Below the pieces are notes generated by a model. That model ran no database searches and was not told the origin of the DNA. It saw only the letters and a program-made list of their open reading frames with translations. 5,312 nucleotides of DNA. It comes from Bacteroidales bacterium. Lineage in GTDB: Bacteria > Bacteroidota > Bacteroidia > Bacteroidales > SMBSF77. Positions 1 through 5,312 of this stretch are shown in pieces. Made by a program: the position numbers and the translations under genes. The stretch covers positions 1-5,312 of the forward strand of contig JAIOTT010000344.1 of assembly GCA_021106655.1 (NCBI GenBank). The letters are read 5' to 3'. Each line of letters opens with the position of its first letter. Position 1 is the stretch's first letter.

Positions 1-565
1 AATAGGATCTAATGTGCTGGAGGCTATTGCAAATGGAACTACACAAGGATTGAAACTTGCTGTTAACGTTGCAGCAATGTTATTGGTGTTTTTGGCATTT
101 ATTGCAATGTTAAATTTTATTATGCTTAAAGTAGGTGATTGGACAAATCTAAATGACGTAATTGCTGATTATACGGATGGACAATACAACTACCTGAGTC
201 TGCAATTTATTATTGGAATTGTTTTATCACCCTTGGCATGGCTTATTGGAGTGTGCCCTCAGGATATGACCCTGGTTGCTCAACTTCTTGGTGAAAAAAC
301 TATTCTAAATGAATTAATTGCTTTTATCAGCCTTAAAGAATATATTACTGTCGGTGCATTTGCACATGAAAAGTCAATTGTAATGACAACATATATTTTA
401 TGTGGTTTTGCAAATTTTGCATCCATTGGGATACTATTGGGAGGAATTGGTTCACTTGCACCCGGAAAAAAAACTATGTTGTCTAAACTTGGAATAAGAG
501 CTTTGATTGGTGGTACTTTGGCTTCATTGCTATCTGCTACCATCGTTGGAATTATTCTTGGATAG
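1..565 (+). CDS. nupC: Concentrative nucleoside transporter (NupC/CNT family), C-terminal part, 5' truncated
   Basis: This is an inner-membrane symporter that takes up nucleosides using an ion gradient; only the last ~187 codons are present, because the frame is open from the window edge (codons in phase from base 2) to TAG at 563-565. A GTG at 14 is internal, not the start. Hydrophobic segments alternate with short loops, as in CNT transport domains. Family landmarks, numbered from the GTG codon as residue 1, are the GEKTILNE stretch with Glu100 and the CGFANFAS stretch with Asn134 and Ser137. These match the nucleoside-contacting Glu332, Asn368 and Ser371 of Vibrio CNT. The terminal GTLASLLSATIVGIIL segment matches the E. 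coli NupC end. The first half of the substrate site (Gln-Thr-Glu hairpin) lies outside the window. It lies 79 nt upstream of thyA, a sensible neighbour for pyrimidine salvage. Substrate range cannot be read from this part. Confidence 0.93.
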   Translation, partial: IGSNVLEAIANGTTQGLKLAVNVAAMLLVFLAFIAMLNFIMLKVGDWTNLNDVIADYTDGQYNYLSLQFIIGIVLSPLAWLIGVCPQDMTLVAQLLGEKTILNELIAFISLKEYITVGAFAHEKSIVMTTYILCGFANFASIGILLGGIGSLAPGKKTMLSKLGIRALIGGTLASLLSATIVGIILG

Positions 566-572
566 TTTTTTA

Positions 573-634
573 ATTACGAATTACGTGCTTCGACTTCGCT
601 CAGCATGACAAGGATTACGAATAACAAATAACTT
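573..634. repeat. Short heptamer repeats flanking a hairpin element in the nupC-thyA gap
   Basis: Seven-base units lie on both sides of the hairpin element at 584-610. On the left are ATTACGA (573-579) and ATTACGT (580-586); on the right are ATTACGA (614-620), ATAACAA (621-627) and ATAACTT (628-634). On the minus strand the first units read TCGTAAT, close to the CGTAATC units in the 22-unit array at the right end of the window, so the two places appear to share one heptamer family in opposite orientations. The left and right runs are not in the same seven-base phase (41 nt between equivalent units). No function is evident; nothing else is visible in this 79-nt gap. Confidence 0.6.
584..610 (+). 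repeat. Dispersed hairpin element, single copy (unit A)
   Basis: The core is TTCGACTTCGCTCA at 589-602, then three variable bases and TGACA (606-610). A hairpin can form with stem 584-589 (CGTGCT) against 602-607 (AGCATG), six pairs including one G-T, around a 12-nt loop TCGACTTCGCTC (590-601). Two further copies with a loop differing at one base lie after thyA. The pattern of constant loop and changing stem marks this as a repeat family and not a chance palindrome. Dispersed repeats of this general look (TGAGCG.AGTCGAA) are familiar to me from Bacteroidota genomes, but that is recollection, not a search. Confidence 0.7.
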
Positions 635-644
635 TTAGTTTACA

Positions 645-1439
645 GTGAAACAATACCTTAACCTATTACAACATGTTCTGGATAATGGAACTAAAAAGAC
701 TGATCGTACAGGTACAGGTACATTGAGTGTTTTTGGATATCAGATGAGATTTAACCTTCAGGATGGCTTTCCCCTTCTAACAACAAAAAAACTTCATTAT
801 CGATCTATCATTCATGAACTATTATGGTTCCTTAATGGAGATACTAATATTAAATACCTGAATGAGAATGGGGTTAAAATATGGAATGAATGGGCAGATA
901 CAAACGGAGAGCTCGGGCATGTTTATGGTTTTCAATGGCGTTCATGGCCGGGCTACAATGGGGAGTCCATCGATCAGATAAGCAGGGTTATTGATTCAAT
1001 AAAAAAAAATCCTGATTCAAGAAGACATCTAGTTGTTGCCTGGAATGTAGGAGATCTGGTTAATATGGCCTTGCCGCCATGTCATATTATGTTTCAATTC
1101 TATGTTGCTGATGGTAAGTTATCCTGCCACATGTACCAACGCAGCGCGGATATTTTTCTTGGAGTGCCATTTAATATAGCTTCTTATGCTTTATTAACAA
1201 TGATGATGGCTCAGGCAACATCATTGAAACCCGGTGATTTTATTCATACTTTTGGAGATGCCCATATTTATCTTAACCATCTTGAGCAGGTAAAATTGCA
1301 ATTAACAAGAAATCCCTATGATCTTCCTCACATGGTAGTCAATCCTGCTGTTAATGATATTTTTGGATTTAAATATGAAGATTTTAAGGTGGAAGATTAT
1401 GAAGCACATCCGCATATAAAGGGAAAAATATCGGTTTAA
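645..1439 (+). CDS. thyA: Thymidylate synthase
   Basis: Methylates dUMP to dTMP using 5,10-methylene-THF and releases dihydrofolate; a cytosolic homodimer and the only de novo route to dTMP in ThyA organisms. At 264 residues it has the same length as E. coli ThyA and aligns almost without gaps. All expected residues are present: Arg21 in the DRTGTGT phosphate-binding loop, Glu58, Trp80, Arg126-Arg127, the nucleophile Cys146 in PPCH, Arg166, Asp169, Asn177, and His207/Tyr209 in GDAHIY. The start is GTG at 645. It is forced, because an in-frame TAG sits at 636-638 and the next in-frame ATG (residue 34) would remove Arg21; it also aligns with Met1 of E. coli ThyA. No Shine-Dalgarno sequence precedes it. 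It lies between a nucleoside transporter gene and folA, which recycles its dihydrofolate product. Confidence 0.98.
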   Translation: MKQYLNLLQHVLDNGTKKTDRTGTGTLSVFGYQMRFNLQDGFPLLTTKKLHYRSIIHELLWFLNGDTNIKYLNENGVKIWNEWADTNGELGHVYGFQWRSWPGYNGESIDQISRVIDSIKKNPDSRRHLVVAWNVGDLVNMALPPCHIMFQFYVADGKLSCHMYQRSADIFLGVPFNIASYALLTMMMAQATSLKPGDFIHTFGDAHIYLNHLEQVKLQLTRNPYDLPHMVVNPAVNDIFGFKYEDFKVEDYEAHPHIKGKISV

Positions 1440-1440
1440 G

Positions 1441-1498
1441 TTCGACTCCGCTCAACCTGACACTATCAAATGTCACTCTGAGCGGAGTCGAAGAGTGA
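1441..1498. repeat. Inverted pair of dispersed hairpin elements (units C and B) between thyA and folA
   Basis: The left arm 1441-1462 and right arm 1471-1492 are complementary over 14 bp, then three mismatches, then 5 bp, with an 8-nt loop. The pair begins one base after the thyA stop. The right copy (B) can also fold alone: stem 1473-1479 (TCACTCT) with 1492-1498 (AGAGTGA), seven perfect pairs around the 12-nt loop GAGCGGAGTCGA, which is the complement of TCGACTCCGCTC. The left copy (C) carries the same loop at 1442-1453 but lacks a matching stem on its thyA side, as if truncated there. No T-tract follows, so it is not a standard intrinsic terminator. It could fold in the thyA-folA transcript and affect folA expression or mRNA stability; that is inference. 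Confidence 0.8.
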
Positions 1499-1537
1499 TA
1501 GATATCTGATTTTTAAATTGTTAATCATTTTAAACGC

Positions 1538-2038
1538 ATGAAAAAGATTTCCATTATCGTCGCTGTTGCTGAGGGGAATGCCATAGGGAAGAATAACAAC
1601 CTGCTTTGTTATATCTCAGAGGATTTGAAGCGTTTCAAAAGATTAACAACAGGGCATAATATCATCATGGGAAAGAAGACTTTCGAATCTCTTCCTAAAG
1701 GTCCTTTGCCTAATCGCACAAATATTGTGATCTCGGATAATCCGGATGATAATTTTGAAGGTTGTAAAAGTGTCTATTCTATTGATGAGGCACTCGGGCA
1801 ATGCAGTGATGAAAAGGAGAGTTTTATTATCGGAGGGGGATCCATTTACAGGCAGTTTATGCCTTTAGCGAATAAATTATATATTACTCATATTCATAAG
1901 CATTTTGAGGCTGATACTTTTTTCCCTGAAATTAAAAATGAAGAGTGGCAAGAAATATCAAGGGAAAATTTTCCACCTGATGAGGTGAATGATTTTTCTT
2001 ATTCTTATGTTACTTATATCAGGAAATCTTTAGTCTGA
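1538..2038 (+). CDS. folA: Dihydrofolate reductase
   Basis: Reduces dihydrofolate to tetrahydrofolate with NADPH, restoring the cofactor that ThyA oxidises; cytosolic monomer. The 166 residues are a usual length for chromosomal DHFR. Visible motifs are AVAEGNAIGKNN (residues 9-20, Met20-loop region), Asp29 in SEDLKRFK (the catalytic acid, equivalent to E. coli Asp27), IMGKKTFES (43-51, NADPH binding), Arg60 in LPNRTN (folate glutamate binding, E. coli Arg57), IIGGGSIY (97-104), Thr117 and the DTFFP turn (126-130). The usual Leu-Pro-Trp before the catalytic acid reads Leu-Cys-Tyr here (residues 23-25). ATG at 1538 is the start that fits the family N-terminus; no Shine-Dalgarno sequence is seen. 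It lies 98 nt after thyA, with an inverted repeat between, and probably shares its transcript. Confidence 0.97.
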   Translation: MKKISIIVAVAEGNAIGKNNNLLCYISEDLKRFKRLTTGHNIIMGKKTFESLPKGPLPNRTNIVISDNPDDNFEGCKSVYSIDEALGQCSDEKESFIIGGGSIYRQFMPLANKLYITHIHKHFEADTFFPEIKNEEWQEISRENFPPDEVNDFSYSYVTYIRKSLV

Positions 2039-2066
2039 CAGACTTTTCGATAATATGTTGCCCGGA

Positions 2067-3323
2067 TCAGGTTTTTTGTTTCTTCTTTTTTGCTGCCGGG
2101 AAAAGTACATTATTCAATATTAGTCTGTAGCCAGCAGAGTTAGGAAAAAGGCTCAGGTCGGTAGGAGGGTCACCAACAAAATGCTGATAATCTTCCGGAT
2201 CGTGACCGCCATAAAATGTCCATGTGCCACTACCGTATTCACCGTGAATATATCTTGCCTCACCAGCAGCTTTATTTTCTCCCATGATAAGCATGTTAGG
2301 CTTACAGCATGATTTTTTAAAGGCTGTAGTCTGGCCCATAAAACCCTTGATAACACTTTCATGGTTTTGGCAAAGCATAGTTGGAACAGGATCCCATTTT
2401 GCTGAGAAATCGAAGAGAGTAAAAAAGTCATTTTTTCTATTTACTTTTCTGCTTTGAGTAACATCAATTGATGAGATCTCATAATCGTAGGGGCTTGATT
2501 TTAGGGTAAAATCAGTAAAAGCAAAGCATTTGCTGAAGTCAAGTTTTTGTTGTGCGTCTGGATCGGGTGGGTCTCCATCAAACATGACATCACAAATATC
2601 TACACCTTCAGCAGCCAGAGAAATATCGTAGCTGTCAGGGGCAGAACACATGGCGAATAAATATCCACCGCCGGCAACGAAATCACGTATTTTCCCTGAA
2701 ACTGCAAGTTTAAGTTGCGAAACCTTATTGAATCCAAGTTTCTGTGCAATATCTTCAGAAGCTTTTTGATTCTCCTTGTACCAGGCAAAATTCCTATACA
2801 TAAACCAGAACTTGCCATATTGTCCTGTAAAATCTTCATGGTGTAAATGGAGCCAGTCATATAATGGCAAAACACCTTCGAGGATTTCTTCATCATAAAC
2901 AACATCATAAGGTATCTCGGCGTAAGTCAAAACGAGTGTAACAGCATCATCCCACGGTTGGTTAGTTTTTGGAGAATATACGACTATTTTTGGGGCAATG
3001 TGTAAATTAATAATATCCATATTAACTTCCGGATCCGCAATTTCCTGTAAAATCGCCGTTGATTGGACATCCGCAATGATCTTGAAGGATACGTCACGTA
3101 TTAAACATTCTCTTTCCAGCGTCTCATGGTATTTGAACATGAAACTGCCACCTCTATAGTTTATTAACCAGCTTACATCAACATCATTTGATAGAGTCCA
3201 ATAGGCAATGCCATAAGCCTTAAGATGATTTTTTTGTGTTTTATCCATTGGGATAAGGATATAAGCACCTTGTACAATGCTTATAAAAAGCAGTAATAAG
3301 ATTATCAGGAAATATCGTTTCAT
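2067..3323 (-). CDS. Exported protein of unknown function, Bacteroidota family often labelled 'asparagine synthetase B'
   Basis: The 418-residue product begins with a clear signal peptide: Lys2-Arg3, a hydrophobic run to about residue 17, and likely cleavage after VQG (19). No lipobox cysteine is seen, so the mature protein is probably periplasmic. Mature motifs include ILIPMDKTQKNHLKAYGIAYW (22-42), the acidic and histidine-rich DWLHLHHEDFTGQYGKF (156-172), RDFVAGGGYLFAMCSAPD (213-230) and TWTFYGGHDPEDYQHF (367-382), then a Lys-rich tail. I recall homologues carrying the name asparagine synthetase B, but there is no N-terminal Cys2 nucleophile and no SGGxDS ATP-pyrophosphatase loop, so that activity is unsupported. 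The GGG-x5-C pattern (Cys226) and the late GGHD resemble class I amidotransferase-like or ThuA-like folds; this is inference. It is convergent with folA (28-nt gap) and 112 nt downstream of dnaB on the same strand. The actual role is unknown. Confidence 0.85.
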   Translation of the reverse strand: MKRYFLIILLLLFISIVQGAYILIPMDKTQKNHLKAYGIAYWTLSNDVDVSWLINYRGGSFMFKYHETLERECLIRDVSFKIIADVQSTAILQEIADPEVNMDIINLHIAPKIVVYSPKTNQPWDDAVTLVLTYAEIPYDVVYDEEILEGVLPLYDWLHLHHEDFTGQYGKFWFMYRNFAWYKENQKASEDIAQKLGFNKVSQLKLAVSGKIRDFVAGGGYLFAMCSAPDSYDISLAAEGVDICDVMFDGDPPDPDAQQKLDFSKCFAFTDFTLKSSPYDYEISSIDVTQSRKVNRKNDFFTLFDFSAKWDPVPTMLCQNHESVIKGFMGQTTAFKKSCCKPNMLIMGENKAAGEARYIHGEYGSGTWTFYGGHDPEDYQHFVGDPPTDLSLFPNSAGYRLILNNVLFPAAKKKKQKT

Positions 3324-3369
3324 TTTCTTCGGAAATTAATATTACTAATCCTCAAAGCTTTCAATTCGA

Positions 3370-3382
3370 CCTGCCTTGCAGG
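3370..3382. repeat. Small perfect palindrome in the gap between dnaB and the exported-protein gene
   Basis: CCTGC (3370-3374) and GCAGG (3378-3382) are complementary around a 3-nt loop. On the minus strand, the direction of both neighbouring genes, a T-rich stretch comes before the hairpin and not after it, so it does not look like an intrinsic terminator for dnaB. It sits in a 112-nt gap (3324-3435) with no other clear signal. It could be a remnant of another short repeat or a processing site; only the palindrome itself is certain. Confidence 0.4.
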
Positions 3383-3435
3383 AATAAAAAAGAGAACAAA
3401 ATTAAACAAAAATTATTGTAAGTTATCGAGGAAAA

Positions 3436-4974
3436 TCAATATGGAATATCTTCACTTTGTATATCAGTATCTTGCATGTTATTCATTTTGGATTGGACCG
3501 TTTTAAATATCCTCGAATCATCTTCACCTGATATTCCTAATGCATCTTCAGCAGAATCTTCGACCTCCATATCCATAAATTTTGCAAAATTCGGAACAAA
3601 CCTTAGATGAATATCCTTGAGTGCACCATTACGATGTTTTGCAATGCTGATCTCAGCAAGCCCGTGAGTAGGATTTCCTTGTTCATCTTCATCTAGCTTA
3701 TAGTATTCCGGTCGATAAATGAAGATAACAATATCAGCATCTTGCTCAATAGCACCGGATTCCCTTAAATCGGATAATATTGGTTTTTTTGTACCACCTC
3801 TTGTTTCAACACTACGACTTAATTGTGACAGAGCGATAATAGGGATATTAAGTTCTTTTGCAAGGCTTTTAAGTGATCTGGAAATATTACTGATCTCTTC
3901 TTGTCGGTTTCCCATAGATTTTCCACTTCCTGACATTAGTTGAAGGTAGTCAATAAAGATCAGTTCAATATCATGTTGTGCTTTTAGCCTTCTGCACTTG
4001 GCTCTTAATTCAAAGATTGTTAATGCAGGTGTATCGTCGATAAATATTTGAGCATCAACCAAATTACCGATTTTTGCATTCAACTGTTCCCATTCATAAT
4101 TTTCCAGGGTTCCTCTCCTCAACTTATCAGCTGCCAGGGAAGTCTCACTTGAGATCAGCCGTGTTACAAGTTGTATAGCTGCCATCTCCATTGAAAAAAT
4201 AGCGACAGGTTTATTGAAATCTATTGCAACATTTCTTGCAATTGAAAGAGCAAGGGCAGTTTTTCCCATACCCGGTCTGGATGCAATAATTATCAGGTCT
4301 GACTTTTGCCAACCTGATGTAACCCTGTCCAGTTCAGTAAAACCGGAAGGAACACCACTTAAATGACCTTCATGACTTTTAGCAGCCTCTATTTGTTCAA
4401 TAGCTTCCGAAACAAGGGATTGCATATTTTCCGAGCTTCGGCGTAAATTGCTTTCATTGATAGCAAATAAATTCTTCTCGGCTTCGTCAAGCAATTCAAG
4501 AACATCTGTTGTGTCTTCAAATGCATCTTTGATAATTTCCGCTGAGGTCCTTATGAGTTCTCTCTGTATGAATTTTTGAGAGATGATCCTTGCATGGAAT
4601 TCAATATTTGCAGTAGAGGCGACCCTGTTAGTGAGTTGGGTAATATAATAAGGGCCACCAACAATCTCAAGATCCCCACTATTTTTTAACTCATTGGTGA
4701 CTGTTAAAATATCTATTGGCTCAGAACGGGAGAATAAGTTGTGAATAGCAGTGAAAATTAACTGATGTGCTTCCCTGTAAAACACTTCAGGTTTTAAAAT
4801 ATCGATAACAGCGGTAAGAGCATTTTGCTCGAGCATAAGAGCTCCAAGTACAGCTTCCTCCAAGTCAATAGCTTGTGGGGGAACTTTACCATGTTCAAAA
4901 ACAGCTTGGGGAGAAGTTGATAAACTACTTCTTTTTTTGCGTTTATCCAGTGTTTTTTTTGTAGTTTCTTCCAT
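3436..4974 (-). CDS. dnaB: Replicative DNA helicase DnaB
   Basis: Hexameric 5'-to-3' helicase that unwinds DNA at the replication fork and recruits primase. The 512 residues are slightly longer than E. coli DnaB (471), owing to a Lys-rich N-terminal extension and an acidic C-terminal tail. The N-terminal domain spans about 31-135 (starting VPPQAIDLEEAVLGALML), the linker about 140-205, and the RecA-like domain about 206-470. Motifs seen are Walker A RPGMGKTA (233-240, Lys238, Thr239), the catalytic Glu263 in SMEM, Walker B LIFIDYLQL (338-346, Asp342), Gln384 in ALSQLSR, SDLRESGAIEQDADIV (401-416) and the arginine finger Arg448 in KHRNG. The reading frame is continuous with no intein, a common insertion in DnaB genes. 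ATG at 4974-4972 is preceded by AT-rich sequence without a Shine-Dalgarno match. A possible promoter lies about 60 nt upstream. Confidence 0.98.
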   Translation of the reverse strand: MEETTKKTLDKRKKRSSLSTSPQAVFEHGKVPPQAIDLEEAVLGALMLEQNALTAVIDILKPEVFYREAHQLIFTAIHNLFSRSEPIDILTVTNELKNSGDLEIVGGPYYITQLTNRVASTANIEFHARIISQKFIQRELIRTSAEIIKDAFEDTTDVLELLDEAEKNLFAINESNLRRSSENMQSLVSEAIEQIEAAKSHEGHLSGVPSGFTELDRVTSGWQKSDLIIIASRPGMGKTALALSIARNVAIDFNKPVAIFSMEMAAIQLVTRLISSETSLAADKLRRGTLENYEWEQLNAKIGNLVDAQIFIDDTPALTIFELRAKCRRLKAQHDIELIFIDYLQLMSGSGKSMGNRQEEISNISRSLKSLAKELNIPIIALSQLSRSVETRGGTKKPILSDLRESGAIEQDADIVIFIYRPEYYKLDEDEQGNPTHGLAEISIAKHRNGALKDIHLRFVPNFAKFMDMEVEDSAEDALGISGEDDSRIFKTVQSKMNNMQDTDIQSEDIPY

Positions 4975-5034
4975 AGGTCAAAATTAGGTTATAATCATCT
5001 TTTTATAGTGATTTTTTAGAGAAATATTTATTAA

Positions 5035-5042
5035 CAAATGTA
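5035..5042 (-). promoter_or_regulatory. Possible dnaB promoter, -7 element
   Basis: On the minus strand these bases read TACATTTG, an exact match to the Bacteroidota -7 consensus TAnnTTTG. Transcription would begin near 5028, giving a leader of roughly 50 nt before the dnaB ATG. No TTTG or TTG is found at the usual 17-23 bp upstream, so support rests on the -7 element and its position alone. Confidence 0.45.
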
Positions 5043-5077
5043 ATGTTTTGAAACTGTGGGTTATAGTCTTGCTATGC

Positions 5078-5113
5078 TTTTTGATAACTGTTTTCCAAAT
5101 AAAACTATCTTTG
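5078..5113 (+). promoter_or_regulatory. Rightward promoter: TTTG (-33) and TATCTTTG (-7)
   Basis: TTTTTG at 5078-5083 and TATCTTTG at 5106-5113 match both halves of the Bacteroidota promoter consensus (TTTG and TAnnTTTG), with a 22-bp spacer that is inside the known range. The predicted transcription start is near 5120, a few bases before the heptamer array. It is divergent from dnaB and would serve a gene to the right, whose start may be the ATG at 5289. Promoter calls on AT-rich DNA can be wrong, but two elements at correct spacing make this better than most. Confidence 0.6.
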
Positions 5114-5125
5114 CACTCTTTATTT

Positions 5126-5279
5126 AGTAATTGGAAATTAGAAATTGGAAATTAGAAATAGGAAATTAGAAATTAGAAATTGGAAATCCATAATTTGTAA
5201 TCCGTAATCCGTAACCCGTGACCCGTAACACGTAACCCGTAACCCGTAACCCGTAACTCGTAACCCGTGACCCGTAACA
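5126..5279 (+). repeat. Array of 22 in-phase heptamers, grading from (A/G)GAAATT to CGTAACC
   Basis: The region is a continuous seven-base tandem array, 154 bp with no phase break. The consensus is about nGnAAYY: position 5 is A in all 22 units, position 2 is G in 21, and position 4 is A in 20. The first unit is AGTAATT (5126). Eight units alternating GGAAATT/AGAAATT types follow (5133-5188), then transitional CATAATT, TGTAATC and CGTAATC (5189-5209), then ten CGTAACC-type units (5210-5279). A three-unit block (CGTAACC, CGTGACC, CGTAACA) occurs at 5210-5230 and again 49 bp on at 5259-5279, which points to block duplication. On the plus strand TAA stops appear in every frame, so it is not translated that way. 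It fills most of the 314-nt gap after the dnaB start; the remainder holds the two promoters described separately and otherwise plain AT-rich sequence. Confidence 0.92.
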
Positions 5280-5288
5280 ACATAAAAT

Positions 5289-5312
5289 ATGCTCAATAAA
5301 TTATTAATCTCC
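5289..5312 (+). CDS. Possible start of a rightward gene, cut by the window edge
   Basis: An ATG at 5289 opens a frame that runs to the last base and encodes MLNKLLIS, with an in-frame TAA just upstream at 5283-5285. It lies downstream of the rightward promoter at 5078-5113 and directly after the heptamer array, where a first gene would be expected. Eight codons are too few for identification, and AT-rich DNA gives such starts by chance. No Shine-Dalgarno sequence is present, as for the other genes here. Confidence 0.3.

Noticed and set aside
280..543. Minus-strand open frame inside the transporter gene
   Set aside because: It overlaps a well-supported membrane-protein gene on the other strand and encodes nothing recognisable. 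The frames nested in the exported-protein gene (2153-2431, 2600-2908) and in dnaB (3719-3943) are rejected for the same reason.
629..636. TAACTTTT as a -7 promoter element for thyA
   Set aside because: It differs from TAnnTTTG at the last base, is part of a heptamer unit, and is so close to the GTG that the transcript would be nearly leaderless.
2032..2047. Hairpin AGTCT-GAC-AGACT followed by TTT at the folA stop, as a terminator
   Set aside because: The stem is only five mostly weak pairs, overlaps the stop codon and has a very short T-run, so it is not convincing as an intrinsic terminator.
2061..2100. CCCGG/CCGGG inverted repeat between the convergent genes
   Set aside because: The two arms are about 30 nt apart, lie mostly inside the end of the minus-strand gene, and are not followed by a T-tract in either direction.
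3436..4974. Intein or frameshift in dnaB
   Set aside because: The helicase motifs follow each other at normal spacing in one uninterrupted frame.
5126..5279. Heptamer array as CRISPR, telomere-like repeat, or replication iterons next to dnaB
   Set aside because: There are no spacers between units, the units are far shorter than CRISPR repeats or typical iterons, no DnaA-box pattern is seen, and nothing indicates a chromosome end. Proximity to dnaB alone does not indicate an origin.

Overview
The window is ordinary core-genome DNA from an AT-rich bacterium, most likely a member of the Bacteroidota. Four observations support this. The start codons lack Shine-Dalgarno sequences. Two TAnnTTTG-type -7 promoter elements lie in the one large intergenic region. 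A secreted 418-residue protein belongs to a family I know mainly from this phylum. The protein sequences of ThyA, FolA and DnaB also look Bacteroidota-like. The phylum call is inference from these traits, not a database match.

Layout. Bases 1-565 hold the C-terminal part of a concentrative nucleoside transporter (NupC/CNT family). It is followed on the same strand by thymidylate synthase (thyA, 645-1439) and dihydrofolate reductase (folA, 1538-2038). These three form a coherent unit for nucleoside uptake and dTMP synthesis: ThyA converts methylene-THF to DHF and FolA regenerates THF. On the minus strand and convergent with folA lie an exported protein of unknown function (2067-3323) and, upstream of it, the replicative helicase dnaB (3436-4974). 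The exported protein is of a type that databases often label 'asparagine synthetase B', but it shows none of that enzyme's features.

The non-coding DNA is the least ordinary part. (i) Three copies of a short dispersed element with a conserved 12-nt loop (TCGACTYCGCTC) lie around thyA. Two copies keep different but self-complementary stems, and two copies form an inverted pair directly after the thyA stop. (ii) Heptamer repeats occur in two places. A few units flank the single hairpin element before thyA. An uninterrupted array of 22 seven-base units (5126-5279) lies upstream of dnaB, grading from (A/G)GAAATT-type to CGTAACC-type units. A good rightward promoter (TTTG, 22-bp spacer, TATCTTTG) ends just before the array, so the array may be the 5' leader of a gene that starts at the window edge (candidate ATG at 5289).

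I found no mobile element with a transposase, no CRISPR array, no tRNA or rRNA, and no convincing intrinsic terminator. I do not see a new multi-gene system here. The points worth following are the two intergenic repeat families and the exported protein.
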